Shown here: piece after piece, positions 17,608 through 26,740 of the stretch
Layout of the letters: every line of letters starts with the position of its first letter
Numbering within the stretch: position 1 is the stretch's first letter
NCBI GenBank assembly: GCA_003161435.1
Contig: PMOS01000031.1
Location: forward strand, 150,957-214,956
Source: Vulcanimicrobiota bacterium
GTDB taxonomy: Bacteria; Vulcanimicrobiota; Vulcanimicrobiia; Vulcanimicrobiales; Vulcanimicrobiaceae
DNA: 64,000 bases
Reading direction: 5' to 3'
Notes under the pieces: generated by a model
Database searches by the model: none
What the model saw: the letters and a program-made list of their open reading frames with translations, nothing else
Told to the model about the DNA's origin: nothing
Position numbers and translations under genes: made by a program

Positions 17608-18912
17608 TCACCATTGGCTCGCGGGGTTCGCCGACCCGGATGCTTCTGCATCCCGCACGACCGTCTCGAGCAGAGGCCGCGCCGGCGGCGCGGTCGTGCC
17701 GATGGTGAAGGCGCGCTCCACTGCCTGCGGGTCGATCGCGACGCCGGCGCACTCGGCCAGCACGTCGCCGGCACGAACGGGCGTCCCGACCCGCGCCACG
17801 ATGCGAATCCCGGCGAACGGCCCGTCCGCAACGGTGAGCTCGCGCGCCAGCTCGCCGATCGCCACCGCATCGATCGCGGCGACGACGCCCGCCCGCGGCG
17901 CGGTCGCGCTGACCCGGTGCGGGTGCGCGGCGATCCCGTCGAGCGCCGCCCGGCTGCCGCCCTGCGCTTCGACGAGCCGGACGAAGCGCTCGTACGCCGC
18001 CCCGGACTGCAGCGCGTCGAGCAGCCGCGGCTCGATCTCGGCGCGCGCGATGCCCGCGACGCTGAGCATCTCCCTCGCTACGGCGAAGATCGCTTCGGAC
18101 AGGCGCGGATCGCGATCGTCGCCACGCAGGAAATCGCGCGCTTCGACCGCTTCGATTCCGCTGCCGACCGCGGCACCGAGCGGCTCATCCATGTCGCTCA
18201 CCAGCGCGCTCGCGCGGCGTCCGAAGTGCGCCGCCAGGCGCACCAGCGTGCGCGCGAGCCCGGTCGCGTCGGCGACCGTGCGCATGAACGCGCCGCGACC
18301 GGTTTTGACGTCGAACACGATCGCGTCGGCGCCGCCCGCGATCTTCTTCGATACGATCGAGGCGGCGATCAAGCCGACCGACGGAACCGTACCGGTGCGA
18401 TCGCGCAGCGCGTAGAGCTTCTTGTCGGCCGGGACGAGCCGATCCGATTGGGCGGCGATGGCGCAGCCGACCTCGCGCACCTGCGCGGCGAACTCCTCGT
18501 TCGAAAGATCGGTTCGCACGCCGGGGATCGCTTCGAACTTGTCGAGCGTCCCGCCGGTGTGCCCGAGCGCGCGGCCCGACAACTTCGCGACCGGCACGCC
18601 GCATTCGGCGATGAGCGGGACGACGATGAGCGAAACCGTATCGCCCACGCCGCCGGACGAGTGCTTGTCGAGAACGGGATGCAAGGAGCCGAACGAGATG
18701 ACGTCGCCGGAGGCGACCATCGCCTCGGTGAGCGCGGCAATCTCGCCCTCGGCCATCCCGCGAATCGCGCAGGCCATCGCGAGCGCCGCGACCGGCGCGT
18801 CGTCGATCGTCCCGTCGACATAGCCTTCGATGATACGCCGCCAGGTCGCGCCGTCGAGGCTCTCGCCGTCGCGCTTGGCGGCGAGAGCCCGCCGCAGCCA
18901 GCCGTCGTCCAT
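17608..18912 (-). CDS. deoA: thymidine/pyrimidine-nucleoside phosphorylase
   Basis: A 434-residue enzyme with all major motifs of the family: the phosphate-binding DKHSSGGVGDTVSLIVVP, SGRALGHTGGTLDKFEAIPG, and VFDVKTGRGAFM. It converts (deoxy)pyrimidine nucleosides and phosphate to base plus sugar-1-phosphate, the substrate of DeoB at 6048. The ATG is placed just before WLRRALAAKRDGE, the standard N-terminal helix; upstream sequence in the same frame is low-complexity shadow. It is probably cotranscribed with hldD downstream (4-base gap), an unusual partner. Confidence 0.93.
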   Translation of the reverse strand: MDDGWLRRALAAKRDGESLDGATWRRIIEGYVDGTIDDAPVAALAMACAIRGMAEGEIAALTEAMVASGDVISFGSLHPVLDKHSSGGVGDTVSLIVVPLIAECGVPVAKLSGRALGHTGGTLDKFEAIPGVRTDLSNEEFAAQVREVGCAIAAQSDRLVPADKKLYALRDRTGTVPSVGLIAASIVSKKIAGGADAIVFDVKTGRGAFMRTVADATGLARTLVRLAAHFGRRASALVSDMDEPLGAAVGSGIEAVEARDFLRGDDRDPRLSEAIFAVAREMLSVAGIARAEIEPRLLDALQSGAAYERFVRLVEAQGGSRAALDGIAAHPHRVSATAPRAGVVAAIDAVAIGELARELTVADGPFAGIRIVARVGTPVRAGDVLAECAGVAIDPQAVERAFTIGTTAPPARPLLETVVRDAEASGSANPASQW

Positions 18913-18972
18913 CGGCGGCTCGGATTCGCGCGGGGCGGTCGCGAAGCCCTGGGCGTGCGCGCTCGCCCGGGG

Positions 18973-20499
18973 ATGCAGGCTCGTCTCGCCGTCGCGGCGC
19001 TCGCCCTCGTCTGCGGCGTCGCGATCCCGCTTCGCCTCTCCGACGACGTCTGGGCGTACGCGGCCTACGGCGCGCAGCTCGCGCACGGCGTCGACCCGTG
19101 GGCGCACGCCTACACCGCGGCCGATCTCGCCCGGTACGCCGATCCGCTGCTCGACGGCGCCCTGCGCGCCTGGAACGGCTCGCTCCCTCGCGACGTCTAC
19201 GGCCCGGTCTTCACGTTTGCGACCGCACTGGTGGTCGCGGCGACGCGCCCGCTCGGGCCGGCCGGGACGATCTTCGCGCTGCGGGCGCTCGCGTCGCTGG
19301 CGCTGCTGGCCTGCATCGCGCTCGCGCAGCGCAAGCGGCCGCGCCTGGCGCGGCTCCTGGCGCTCCACCCCGTCGTGCTGTGGAGCGCCGCGGAAGGCCA
19401 CAACGACGCATTCTGGCTCGCGCTCGTGCTTCTCGCCGATCACCTGCGGTCGGTCCCCGCGCGATTGACCGCGCTGGTCGCCGCCGGTGCCGTCAAAGCC
19501 GTCGCCGTCGTCGCGCTCGGCGGCGCCCTGCTGGGCCGCCGCCGGCCGGTCGCGACGGCGGTCGCGGCGCTCGCGCTGATCGTCGCCTACGCGCCGCTGA
19601 TCTGGTCGCTGGTCGCGCACGGCATCGACCACGGCAACGGCGCACCACGCATCTCGCTGTCGCACGCGGCCGCGCTCGCCGGCTGGTCCGGGTCGCCCCT
19701 CCCGCTCGCGGTGGGTGCCGCGCTCGGCGTCGCGGGTCTTGCCGCCGTCGTCCGCGCGCTGCGCGGCGGCGACCTGGCGGCGGGCGCGGCGCTGGCCGCC
19801 TGGCTGGCGCTCCCGGCGCCCGAGCCTTGGTACGCGACGTGGCTGGTCCCCGTCGTCGCCCTGGCGGGTCCGACGCCGGCCGCGCGGGCCCTGTTCGCGG
19901 CTTCCGTCACCGGCCTGGCCGGGTACGTGCAGGACGCGGTCCCCGGAACCGCGCTACGCGACCCGGCGTTGCTCGGAGGAACGATGCTCGCCCTGTACGC
20001 CCTGCCGCTGATCGTCGCGCTGTTCCAGCCCGCGCCGTCCCCGCAACCCATGCCTACCCCGCCGGGGCCGCCGGCGGCGACCTCCGCACCTACCCCCGTC
20101 GCGACCACGACGCCGGCGCCGCCGACCCCGCCGGCGACGCCGAGCCCACAAGCCAGCGTGACGCCGAACCCGTTCAGCTATGTGGTCGACCCCACGCCCG
20201 GGCCGAGCGGCGCGCCGCAGATCATCGAGATCTCGCTGAACGACCGGGTATTGCACATGGGCGGAATGATGCTGGTCAAGGTGACGACGAGTTCCGATGT
20301 GACGGCCGTGGTCGCGCGGTCGATGGGTCGGCAAATCGCCATCCCGCAGGGTGCGCCTGGATATTTCGCAGGGCAACAGCAGCTGCCCGGCTCAATCCCA
20401 TTCTTCTTGCTCAACCGCACCTATCAGATCGAGTTCGTGGCGACCACCGCCGACGGGCGCAGCACGATCTACGCGCTACCGATGCGACTCGAGCGGTAG
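18973..20499 (+). CDS. GT-C-like polytopic membrane protein fused to Pro-rich linker and E-set-like domain
   Basis: A 508-residue protein. About 10-11 hydrophobic segments fill residues 1-360, with RLSDDVWAYAAYGAQLAHG and DPWAHAY in the first external loop (acidic residues there are typical of GT-C lipid-sugar-dependent mannosyltransferases), HPVVLWSAAEGHNDAFW, and PEPWYATWLVP. A Pro/Thr/Ala-rich linker (about 365-410) joins it to a domain starting PQIIEISLND, homologous to the exported proteins at 14603 and 15016. The linker and domain would face the periplasm. Donor and acceptor are unknown; the polyprenyl-phosphate glycosyltransferase at 15598 could supply the donor. The ATG is preceded by a G-rich CCCGGGG. 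Confidence 0.75.
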   Translation: MQARLAVAALALVCGVAIPLRLSDDVWAYAAYGAQLAHGVDPWAHAYTAADLARYADPLLDGALRAWNGSLPRDVYGPVFTFATALVVAATRPLGPAGTIFALRALASLALLACIALAQRKRPRLARLLALHPVVLWSAAEGHNDAFWLALVLLADHLRSVPARLTALVAAGAVKAVAVVALGGALLGRRRPVATAVAALALIVAYAPLIWSLVAHGIDHGNGAPRISLSHAAALAGWSGSPLPLAVGAALGVAGLAAVVRALRGGDLAAGAALAAWLALPAPEPWYATWLVPVVALAGPTPAARALFAASVTGLAGYVQDAVPGTALRDPALLGGTMLALYALPLIVALFQPAPSPQPMPTPPGPPAATSAPTPVATTTPAPPTPPATPSPQASVTPNPFSYVVDPTPGPSGAPQIIEISLNDRVLHMGGMMLVKVTTSSDVTAVVARSMGRQIAIPQGAPGYFAGQQQLPGSIPFFLLNRTYQIEFVATTADGRSTIYALPMRLER

Positions 20500-20501
20500 C
20501 A

Positions 20502-21335
20502 ATGCGTTCCGACGGCATCGCGATCGGCGGCGTCGGCGGCAGCGGCACGCGGCTGGTCGCGGGTGCGTTGGCAGCTGCGGGCTACTTCATCGGCTACGAT
20601 CTCAACGAAGCCTCCGACAACTTGACCTTTACGCTGCTGTTCGCGCGGCGCGAGATCCTCGACGCGAGCGACGACGAGTTTCGCCGGCTCGTCGCGCTCT
20701 TCTCGAAGACGACGCACACGCGCGACCCGTACACATCCGACGAGGTCGCGCTGATCGAACGGGCCGTTGCATCGGACGATCTGCTCGCGGCGGCATGGCG
20801 GCGCGAGCGCGCCCTGCGCATGCTGCGTCCGGATCGTGAGGTTGCCGCACCCGGCGCGCCGTGGGCCTGGAAGGAACCGAACACGCACGTCGTCGTCGAC
20901 CGCCTGCGGGGGGCGCTGCCGAACCTGCGCTACGTGCACGTCACGCGCAACGGCTTGGACATGGCATATAGCACGAACCAGCAGCAGCTGCGCCGCTGGG
21001 GCGAACCGCTGGCCGGGATCGATGCGATAGCACCGAGCCCACGCGACGCGCTCGCCTACTGGTGCGCGGTGCACCGCCGGGTCTTCGCCTTGGCCGAACG
21101 GATGGGCGACGATTTCCTGGCGATCAGCTACGACCGGATGTGTGCCGAGCCTGCGACCGAACTCGATCGTCTCTTCGCTTTCGCCGGTTGCGTCCCCGAG
21201 CCGGCACAGCGCGAGGCCGCGATCGCGTCGGTCCACCCGCCGCCGTCGATCGGTCGATTCCGCGCCCACGGCCTCGACGCGTTCGACCGCGCCGACATCG
21301 CATACGTCGAGGGCGCCGGATTCGTCGTGTCCTAA
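20502..21335 (+). CDS. sulfotransferase family protein
   Basis: A 277-residue P-loop protein. The N-terminal AIGGVGGSGTRLVAGALAAAGY corresponds to the PAPS-binding 5'-phosphosulfate loop, and YVHVTRNGLDMAYS to the 3'-phosphate-binding R...S segment, as in sulfotransferase_3-type proteins. WAWKEPNTH fits the middle region. It starts two bases after the GT-C-like gene, so it is probably cotranscribed and may sulfate the glycan or glycolipid made there; that substrate is inference. Confidence 0.8.
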   Translation: MRSDGIAIGGVGGSGTRLVAGALAAAGYFIGYDLNEASDNLTFTLLFARREILDASDDEFRRLVALFSKTTHTRDPYTSDEVALIERAVASDDLLAAAWRRERALRMLRPDREVAAPGAPWAWKEPNTHVVVDRLRGALPNLRYVHVTRNGLDMAYSTNQQQLRRWGEPLAGIDAIAPSPRDALAYWCAVHRRVFALAERMGDDFLAISYDRMCAEPATELDRLFAFAGCVPEPAQREAAIASVHPPPSIGRFRAHGLDAFDRADIAYVEGAGFVVS

Positions 21336-21395
21336 CGCGTTCGCACAACCTACGCAAACACTCGCTCATCGCGATCTTTCGTTGGGGCGGGGACT

Positions 21396-24300
21396 ATGGT
21401 AGACTGGAAGGCCGTGCCTGACGCTGTCCTCGCGCCGAGTCTCGTTCGAGCGCTGCCCGCTTCTTCTCGCCCGCTCGCCGAGCTGATCGAGCGCCTGCGC
21501 ACGCCCCTGACGGAGAAGGGCGGGCACGCGTTCGCCCTGCACGAGACGACGAGCACGGCGCGGCCCTACCTCCTGGCCGCGCTGCACAATGTCGTCAAAG
21601 GTCAGCTGTTCGTGGTCGTGCCGACGACCGACGTGGCGGAGCGTACCTTCACCGATCTGACCTATTATCTCGGCGAACACGCCGCCGAAACCGTCGCGCT
21701 ACTGCGCCCGCGCGACGAGACGCTCGGAGCGCTCGAGTCGCCGTCGGAGCGCAGCGCGCGCATGACGCTGCTCGCCGACATGTGCGCGCGCAAGCCGCAG
21801 GTGATCGTCGCGCCGGTCGCCGCGCTGCGCCAGTACGTCATGCCGCGGCGCGTCTTCGAAGAAGCGTCGTTCCGACTGCGCCGCGGCGAGACGACCGACT
21901 GGGACGCGACGCTTGCGCGCCTGTACCGTCTGGGGTACTCGCGGGTCGACGTCGTCAGCGCCGCCGGCGAATACGCCGTGCGCGGCGGCATCCTCGACGT
22001 GTTCCCCGCGACGGCCGACCTGCCGGTGCGCGTCGAGTTCTTCGGCGACGAGATCGACGCGATCCGCCAGTTTGAAGTGCAGTCGCAGCGATCCAACGCG
22101 GAGCTCGACGCGCTTCACGTCGCGCCGTGGCTGGAGATCTTGCGCGACGAACCGCTGCGCGCGAACGTCCTGGCGCGCGCGCACGGCGAGCCCAATGTCG
22201 TCTCCGCGCTGCGCGCCTATCTTGCCGGCGGCGCCGACGTCCCCGAGCCGTGGCTGGGGTTGGCGTACGACGAGCGCGCGACCGTGCTGGACTACCTGCA
22301 CGCCGAGTCACTGGTCGTGCTCGAAGAACCGGGGATGCTCGAGACGATCGAGCACGGCCTCGACGAAGAACGCTCGCGCGGCACGGAAGCATTGATGGCA
22401 GGCGTCGACTCCGGCGAGCTGGACGTGCGCGACGACGAGGTCGGTGAAGCGCTGCTGGCCGACGTCGTCGCGCCGTACCCGCGGTTGAACGATTACTCCG
22501 CGCGCTTCGGCGCGCGGCGCGTGCTGACGATCACCGGCGGAATCGAAGCGGGGAATCTCGCGTGGCTCCCGCGCGCGATGGACACGTTCGTGCTCGAGAC
22601 GCGGCCACCGGAGCACTTCAACCGCCGCATCGAGTTGTTCATCCAGCAGGTGCGCGACTGGGTCGCCGCCGGCGACACCGTGTGGCTCGCCGCGACCGGC
22701 GCGTCGCGGCTGACGGAGCTCTTGCGCGCCGCGAACCTGAGCGTCGACCGAACGGCGCCGCTGGTGCACTTGCGCGCCGCGGGGACCGACGGCGTCGCGA
22801 TGATGTCGCGCACCGGCAGCATTTACGTCGATCAGGGTTCGATCGAAGCGGGCTTCACGATCCCGGCCTTGCACTTGCACGTGCTGGGCGACCGCGAGAT
22901 CTTCGGCCAGCCCGCCAAGCGCGTCAAGCTGCGGGCGATCAAAGAAGGCGTCCCGGTGACGCTGGCCGATCTGCGCGTCGGGGACTATGTCGTTCACGCG
23001 GTGCACGGGATCGGCCAGTATCTCGGCTTGCGCACCGAGACGATCCTCGGCGCGACGAGCGACTACCTCGATCTCAAGTACGCCGGCACCGATCGCATGC
23101 TGGTGCCGGTGCACCAGATGCATCAGGTCAACAAGTACAGCGCGAGCGAAGGCACCGCGCCGCGCCTGTCCAAGATGGGCGGCGCCGACTGGGCGCGCAC
23201 CAAGACGCGCGTCTCCGAGAAGCTGGCCGAGATCGCCGACGGCCTCGTCGCGCTCTACGCCGAACGCGAGGTCACGCGCGGTCACATGTTCGGGCCCGAT
23301 ACCCCGTGGCAGGCGGAGCTCGAGGAGTCGTTTCCCTACGATCCGACGCCCGATCAAGCCAAGGCGATCGACGAAACCAAACGCGACATGGAACAGCCCA
23401 AGCCGATGGACCGGCTCGTCTGCGGCGACGTCGGCTACGGGAAAACCGAGGTCGCGGTCCGCGCGATCTTCAAGGCGATCGCCGACCGCAAGCAGGTCGC
23501 GGTGCTGTGCCCAACCACGCTGCTCGCCTCACAGCACCACCGCACGTTCACGGCCCGCTTCGCGTCGTTCCCGTTGCGCATCGAAGAGCTGTCGCGTTTC
23601 AAGACCAAGAAAGAAGCGCAGGCGATTCTGAACGACCTCGCCCAGGGCAAGGTCGACGTGGTCGTCGGCACACATCGAATACTACAAAAAGACGTCGTCT
23701 TTCGCGATCTCGGCTTGATCGTCGTCGACGAAGAGCAGCGCTTCGGCGTGATGCACAAGGAGCGCCTCAAGCAGCTCAAGGCGACCGTCGACGTGCTGAC
23801 CCTGTCGGCGACGCCGATCCCGCGCACGCTGCAGATGTCATTGATGGGGGTGCGCGATCTCTCGCTGATCCAAACCGCGCCCAAGAACCGCATGTCGATC
23901 AAGACCGTCGTCGTGCCGGCCTCCGACGCGGTCGTGCAGCGCGCGATCGTCAACGAGCTCGACCGCGGCGGCCAGGTCTACTACGTCCACAACCGGATCG
24001 AGTCGATCTACGGCGTCGCGCGCGCCCTCGAGAAGCTCGTCCCCAAGGCGCGGATCGCGGTCGGGCACGGGCAGATGCGCGAGCACGAGCTCGAGCCGGT
24101 GATGAGCCGGTTCATCGACGGCGAGATCGACGTCTTCGTCTCGACGACGATCATCGAGAACGGGATCGACATCCCCAACGTCAACACGATCGTGGTGAAC
24201 GACGCCGACAAGTTCGGGCTGGCGCAGCTCTATCAGCTGCGCGGACGAGTCGGCCGTTCCAACCATCAAGCCTACGCGTTTCTGCTGTACCAGGCGCACA

Positions 24301-24962
24301 AGGCGCTCACCGAGGAGGCCAAAGCCCGGCTCGAGGCGATCCGCGAGTTCACCCATCTCGGCAGCGGTTTGCAGATCGCGATGCGCGACCTCGAGATCCG
24401 CGGTGCGGGCAACCTGCTCGGTGCCGCGCAGTCGGGGTTCATCGGCGCGGTCGGTTTCGAAACCTACGCACAGTTGTTGGCCGAGGCGATCTCCGAGCGC
24501 CGCAGCACGAGCCCGTCGATGGGGACCGCGCTGCCGGAGGCCGTCATCGACGTGAAGCTCGACGCGTACGTCCCCGACGACTACATCCCCCAGGTGTCGC
24601 AGAAGATCGCGATTTACCAGCAGCTCGCCGCCGCGCGCACGGTGGCCGCGGTCGACGAAGCCGTGGCCTCGGTGCGCGACCGCTTCGGCCCGCCGCCGCC
24701 TGAGTTCGACGCGCTGGTCGAGATCACGCGCCTGCGCGTGCTGGCGATCTCGGTCGGCGTGACCCGCGTGGTGATCAACGAACAGCGCCTGACGCTGGGA
24801 GTCGGCAGCGGCTTCGCGCTCGACCCCGCGTCGATCCCCAAGCTCCAGTCGATCAGCAAGAACCGCTTCCGCTTCGGCGAGGGCCGCATCACGATCGACC
24901 TCCCCGCCCGCAGTGCCGCCGACCAGCTTCCCACCCTGCACGCCCTGCTCGAAGCGCTTTGA
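21396..24962 (+). CDS. mfd: transcription-repair coupling factor
   Basis: A 1188-residue protein with full Mfd architecture: a UvrB-like N-terminal region (about 1-350, with YAVRGGILDVFPA and RVEFFGDEIDAIR), the RNA-polymerase-interaction domain (about 505-570, VGDYVVHAVHGIGQYLGL), RecG-like helicase motifs GDVGYGKTEVAVRA (Walker A), VVDEEQRFGV (DEEQ box), SATPIPRTLQMS, and the C-terminal TRCF domain. It removes stalled RNA polymerase and recruits UvrA. The start ATG lies in GGGGACTATG; no strong Shine-Dalgarno sequence is seen apart from the G-run. The length matches the family norm. Confidence 0.97.
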   Translation: MVDWKAVPDAVLAPSLVRALPASSRPLAELIERLRTPLTEKGGHAFALHETTSTARPYLLAALHNVVKGQLFVVVPTTDVAERTFTDLTYYLGEHAAETVALLRPRDETLGALESPSERSARMTLLADMCARKPQVIVAPVAALRQYVMPRRVFEEASFRLRRGETTDWDATLARLYRLGYSRVDVVSAAGEYAVRGGILDVFPATADLPVRVEFFGDEIDAIRQFEVQSQRSNAELDALHVAPWLEILRDEPLRANVLARAHGEPNVVSALRAYLAGGADVPEPWLGLAYDERATVLDYLHAESLVVLEEPGMLETIEHGLDEERSRGTEALMAGVDSGELDVRDDEVGEALLADVVAPYPRLNDYSARFGARRVLTITGGIEAGNLAWLPRAMDTFVLETRPPEHFNRRIELFIQQVRDWVAAGDTVWLAATGASRLTELLRAANLSVDRTAPLVHLRAAGTDGVAMMSRTGSIYVDQGSIEAGFTIPALHLHVLGDREIFGQPAKRVKLRAIKEGVPVTLADLRVGDYVVHAVHGIGQYLGLRTETILGATSDYLDLKYAGTDRMLVPVHQMHQVNKYSASEGTAPRLSKMGGADWARTKTRVSEKLAEIADGLVALYAEREVTRGHMFGPDTPWQAELEESFPYDPTPDQAKAIDETKRDMEQPKPMDRLVCGDVGYGKTEVAVRAIFKAIADRKQVAVLCPTTLLASQHHRTFTARFASFPLRIEELSRFKTKKEAQAILNDLAQGKVDVVVGTHRILQKDVVFRDLGLIVVDEEQRFGVMHKERLKQLKATVDVLTLSATPIPRTLQMSLMGVRDLSLIQTAPKNRMSIKTVVVPASDAVVQRAIVNELDRGGQVYYVHNRIESIYGVARALEKLVPKARIAVGHGQMREHELEPVMSRFIDGEIDVFVSTTIIENGIDIPNVNTIVVNDADKFGLAQLYQLRGRVGRSNHQAYAFLLYQAHKALTEEAKARLEAIREFTHLGSGLQIAMRDLEIRGAGNLLGAAQSGFIGAVGFETYAQLLAEAISERRSTSPSMGTALPEAVIDVKLDAYVPDDYIPQVSQKIAIYQQLAAARTVAAVDEAVASVRDRFGPPPPEFDALVEITRLRVLAISVGVTRVVINEQRLTLGVGSGFALDPASIPKLQSISKNRFRFGEGRITIDLPARSAADQLPTLHALLEAL

Positions 24963-25002
24963 GCGGCCGTCCAACAACAAACCGCGGTTGACTCTATTGT
25001 CC

Positions 25003-25032
25003 TTGACCGGCGGACCTCGTATGCGCTAGGGT
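25003..25032 (+). promoter_or_regulatory. sigma-70-type promoter candidate
   Basis: TTGACC (25003-25008), 18 bases, then TAGGGT (25027-25032). The predicted start point falls about at the ATG at 25040, so the following small ORF may be leaderless. The -35 is good and the -10 weak. The same 18-base spacing is seen in the ilv promoter at 62776. Confidence 0.35.
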
Positions 25033-25039
25033 TTGCCGG

Positions 25040-25222
25040 ATGGGCGGGCGAGGGGTGCGCAACGACGAGATTTTGGCGTGTTGCGGGCATCAGCGGCGAT
25101 TTCACACGCCGGTTTGCGAGTACTGGATCCCCGGGACGCGGGAACAGGTACCGCGCCCGTGCGGCTGCACCGCCTTGGTGGCAGGTCCGAAGTCAGCCCC
25201 GAAGGTCCCCCGTCAAGCGTAG
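25040..25222 (+). CDS. small Cys/His-rich protein, unknown function
   Basis: A 60-residue ORF with a clustered CC-x-H...H-x-P-V-C...C-x-C pattern (ILACCGHQRRFHTPVC, then PCGC) that would suit a zinc- or metal-binding fold. Two starts are possible: ATG 25040 next to a candidate promoter, or GTG 25055 preceded by GGGCGAGG. Its 3' end overlaps the convergent HD-GYP gene by 30 bases. I do not recognise the family; the tail is Pro/Lys-rich. The Cys/His spacing, unusual for chance GC-rich ORFs, is the main reason to list it. Confidence 0.4.
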   Translation: MGGRGVRNDEILACCGHQRRFHTPVCEYWIPGTREQVPRPCGCTALVAGPKSAPKVPRQA

Positions 25223-26242
25223 CGGGTCGACGACCAGCTGCGCGGACGTGAGCGCCGTCAGGCTCGCGTCGACCGAATTGTTCCGCTCCTCGGCGGCCAG
25301 CGCGATCATGACCTCGGTGATGCCGGCATCCCACTGCGTGCCGCGTCCGTCGCCCAGCGCCACGATCGCCTCGCTGTAGCTGAGCGCGCGGCGGTAGGGG
25401 CGGTCGCTGATCATCGCGTGGAACGAGTCGGCGACCGAGACGATGCGCGACTCGAGCGAGATCTCGTCGCCGCGCATGCCGCGCGGGTAGCCGCGTCCGT
25501 CGAACCGCTCGTGGTGGGTCGCGACGATCGGCGCGTACTGGGCGAGGGCCGGGATCTGCGAGAGGATCTCGGCGCCGGACTCGGCGTGCCGCTTCATGAT
25601 CTCCCACTCGCCGGGATCGAGCGCCGTCGGCTTGAGTAGGATCGCGTCGGGGACGCGGATCTTCCCGATGTCGTGCAGGACGCCGGCCTTCCCGACGCGC
25701 TCGACCATCACCGGCTCGAGGCCCATGCGGTTCGCGATGCGGCGACCGAACTCACCGGTCGCGCGAGAGTGGTTGCACGTCGCGTCGTCGCGAGCGCGGA
25801 GCACCGCGAGCAGGCTCTGGATGGCGTTCTGCGGGGCGGTTTCGCGGTCGCCGGTGACGTCGTCCGCGATCTGGGCGCGGGCGCGACCCTTGACGATCTC
25901 GAGGAACACGACGACGGTCGCGAGGTCACCGTGATCGTTCTGCGCGAGCTCTTCGGCCGCGTCGCAGACGGCATCGATCATCGCGATCACGGCCGGCGTG
26001 GGGTGCGCCTGGCGGACCATGCGGGACCAATGGACGATGACGTCGGGAGTGCTCTCGGCCATCGCCTTGGCGAGGGCATGCACGAGCGTGCGCACGATCA
26101 GCGGCGACATGCAATCGATGTTGCGGCGCTTCATGCGCGCGACGACGTCGTTCGCTACCTCGACGCGGCGTTCATCGAGCAGTTCGGCGATTTGGGCGCG
26201 GGTCGTGTGCAGCGCGTCCGCGAGGTGAGTGTCGTCGTGCAT
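25193..26242 (-). CDS. HD-GYP domain cyclic-di-GMP phosphodiesterase-type protein
   Basis: A 349-residue cytoplasmic protein. The N-terminal helical region (about 1-140) is of unknown type. The C-terminal HD-GYP domain (about 150-330) carries HSRATGEFGRRIA, HDIGKIRVPDAIL (HD metal ligands), and HHERFDGRGYPRGM (HH...GYP). Such domains hydrolyse c-di-GMP or act as its sensors. No membrane helix or receiver domain is visible. It lies 70 bases downstream of the small helical protein at 26313, with an inverted repeat between, so a sensor/effector pair is possible. A GGDEF protein at 56837 could be its counterpart. Confidence 0.9.
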   Translation of the reverse strand: MHDDTHLADALHTTRAQIAELLDERRVEVANDVVARMKRRNIDCMSPLIVRTLVHALAKAMAESTPDVIVHWSRMVRQAHPTPAVIAMIDAVCDAAEELAQNDHGDLATVVVFLEIVKGRARAQIADDVTGDRETAPQNAIQSLLAVLRARDDATCNHSRATGEFGRRIANRMGLEPVMVERVGKAGVLHDIGKIRVPDAILLKPTALDPGEWEIMKRHAESGAEILSQIPALAQYAPIVATHHERFDGRGYPRGMRGDEISLESRIVSVADSFHAMISDRPYRRALSYSEAIVALGDGRGTQWDAGITEVMIALAAEERNNSVDASLTALTSAQLVVDPLRLTGDLRG

Positions 26243-26286
26243 GCTTTGTAGATCCGTCTAGCAGCTTGCAGGGAGTGGTTGCGTTC

Positions 26287-26304
26287 GCGGCACGTCCGTG
26301 CCGC
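26287..26304. repeat. perfect 8-bp inverted repeat between two minus-strand genes
   Basis: GCGGCACG-TC-CGTGCCGC lies in the 70-base gap between the helical protein (26313) and the HD-GYP gene (26242). It lacks a following T-run on either strand, so it is more likely an operator or mRNA stem than an intrinsic terminator. Confidence 0.4.
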
Positions 26305-26312
26305 GGCGTTCT

Positions 26313-26681
26313 CTAGACCGCGAAGGCCGGCCGAACGGCCGCTTCGGTGAAGTCGTGGCGCAGACCGGCGAACACGTCGCGCTCGATCTGGGCGATCCGG
26401 TGGACGACGTCGTGGAGCCGGACCCGCGAGAGATCTTCCATCTCGTCGATCACGGTCTGGCCGGCGGCAGCGAGCACATCCTCGATGTCGCTGCACCATT
26501 CACCCACGCGGTGGACGAATTCCCGAAGCGGTTTGATGTCGCCCTGAAGGGCGCTGCGCACCAGAGACACGGCAGAATCGACGAGACACATAGTGTCCGC
26601 CGAGGGCGTCATCGAGGTACAGGTCCGAATGAACAGGTCGGTCTTGTCGACCGGGCGGCATTCCGTTGCTAGCTCGTACAT
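26313..26681 (-). CDS. hypothetical helical protein upstream of HD-GYP gene
   Basis: A 122-residue soluble, mostly alpha-helical protein with five cysteines or so in the N-terminal half and a long amphipathic C-terminal region (VLAAAGQTVIDEMEDLSRVRLHDVVHRI). The ATG has a clear AAGGAAGG Shine-Dalgarno element. No family was recognised. Its position directly before the HD-GYP gene suggests a shared operon. It might be a PhoU-like or MCP-like helical bundle fragment, but I see no diagnostic motif. Confidence 0.6.
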   Translation of the reverse strand: MYELATECRPVDKTDLFIRTCTSMTPSADTMCLVDSAVSLVRSALQGDIKPLREFVHRVGEWCSDIEDVLAAAGQTVIDEMEDLSRVRLHDVVHRIAQIERDVFAGLRHDFTEAAVRPAFAV

Positions 26682-26707
26682 GGTGTCCTTCCTTGGTCCC
26701 CGACGGG

Positions 26708-26740
26708 TTACATGTGGATGGGCGGGAGTGTCGGGGCCAT
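26708..26740 (-). other. possible 10-codon leader ORF upstream of the helical protein
   Basis: ATG-led mini-ORF encoding MAPTLPPIHM, preceded by AGGAG at a normal distance and ending 27 bases before the next start. AGGAGACTCC in front is itself a near inverted repeat. It could be a regulatory leader peptide or chance. Confidence 0.2.

Noticed and set aside
17494..18972. Plus-strand open frame fused in front of the GT-C-like protein
   Set aside because: It runs antisense to deoA, which has all catalytic motifs; the real gene starts at 18973.
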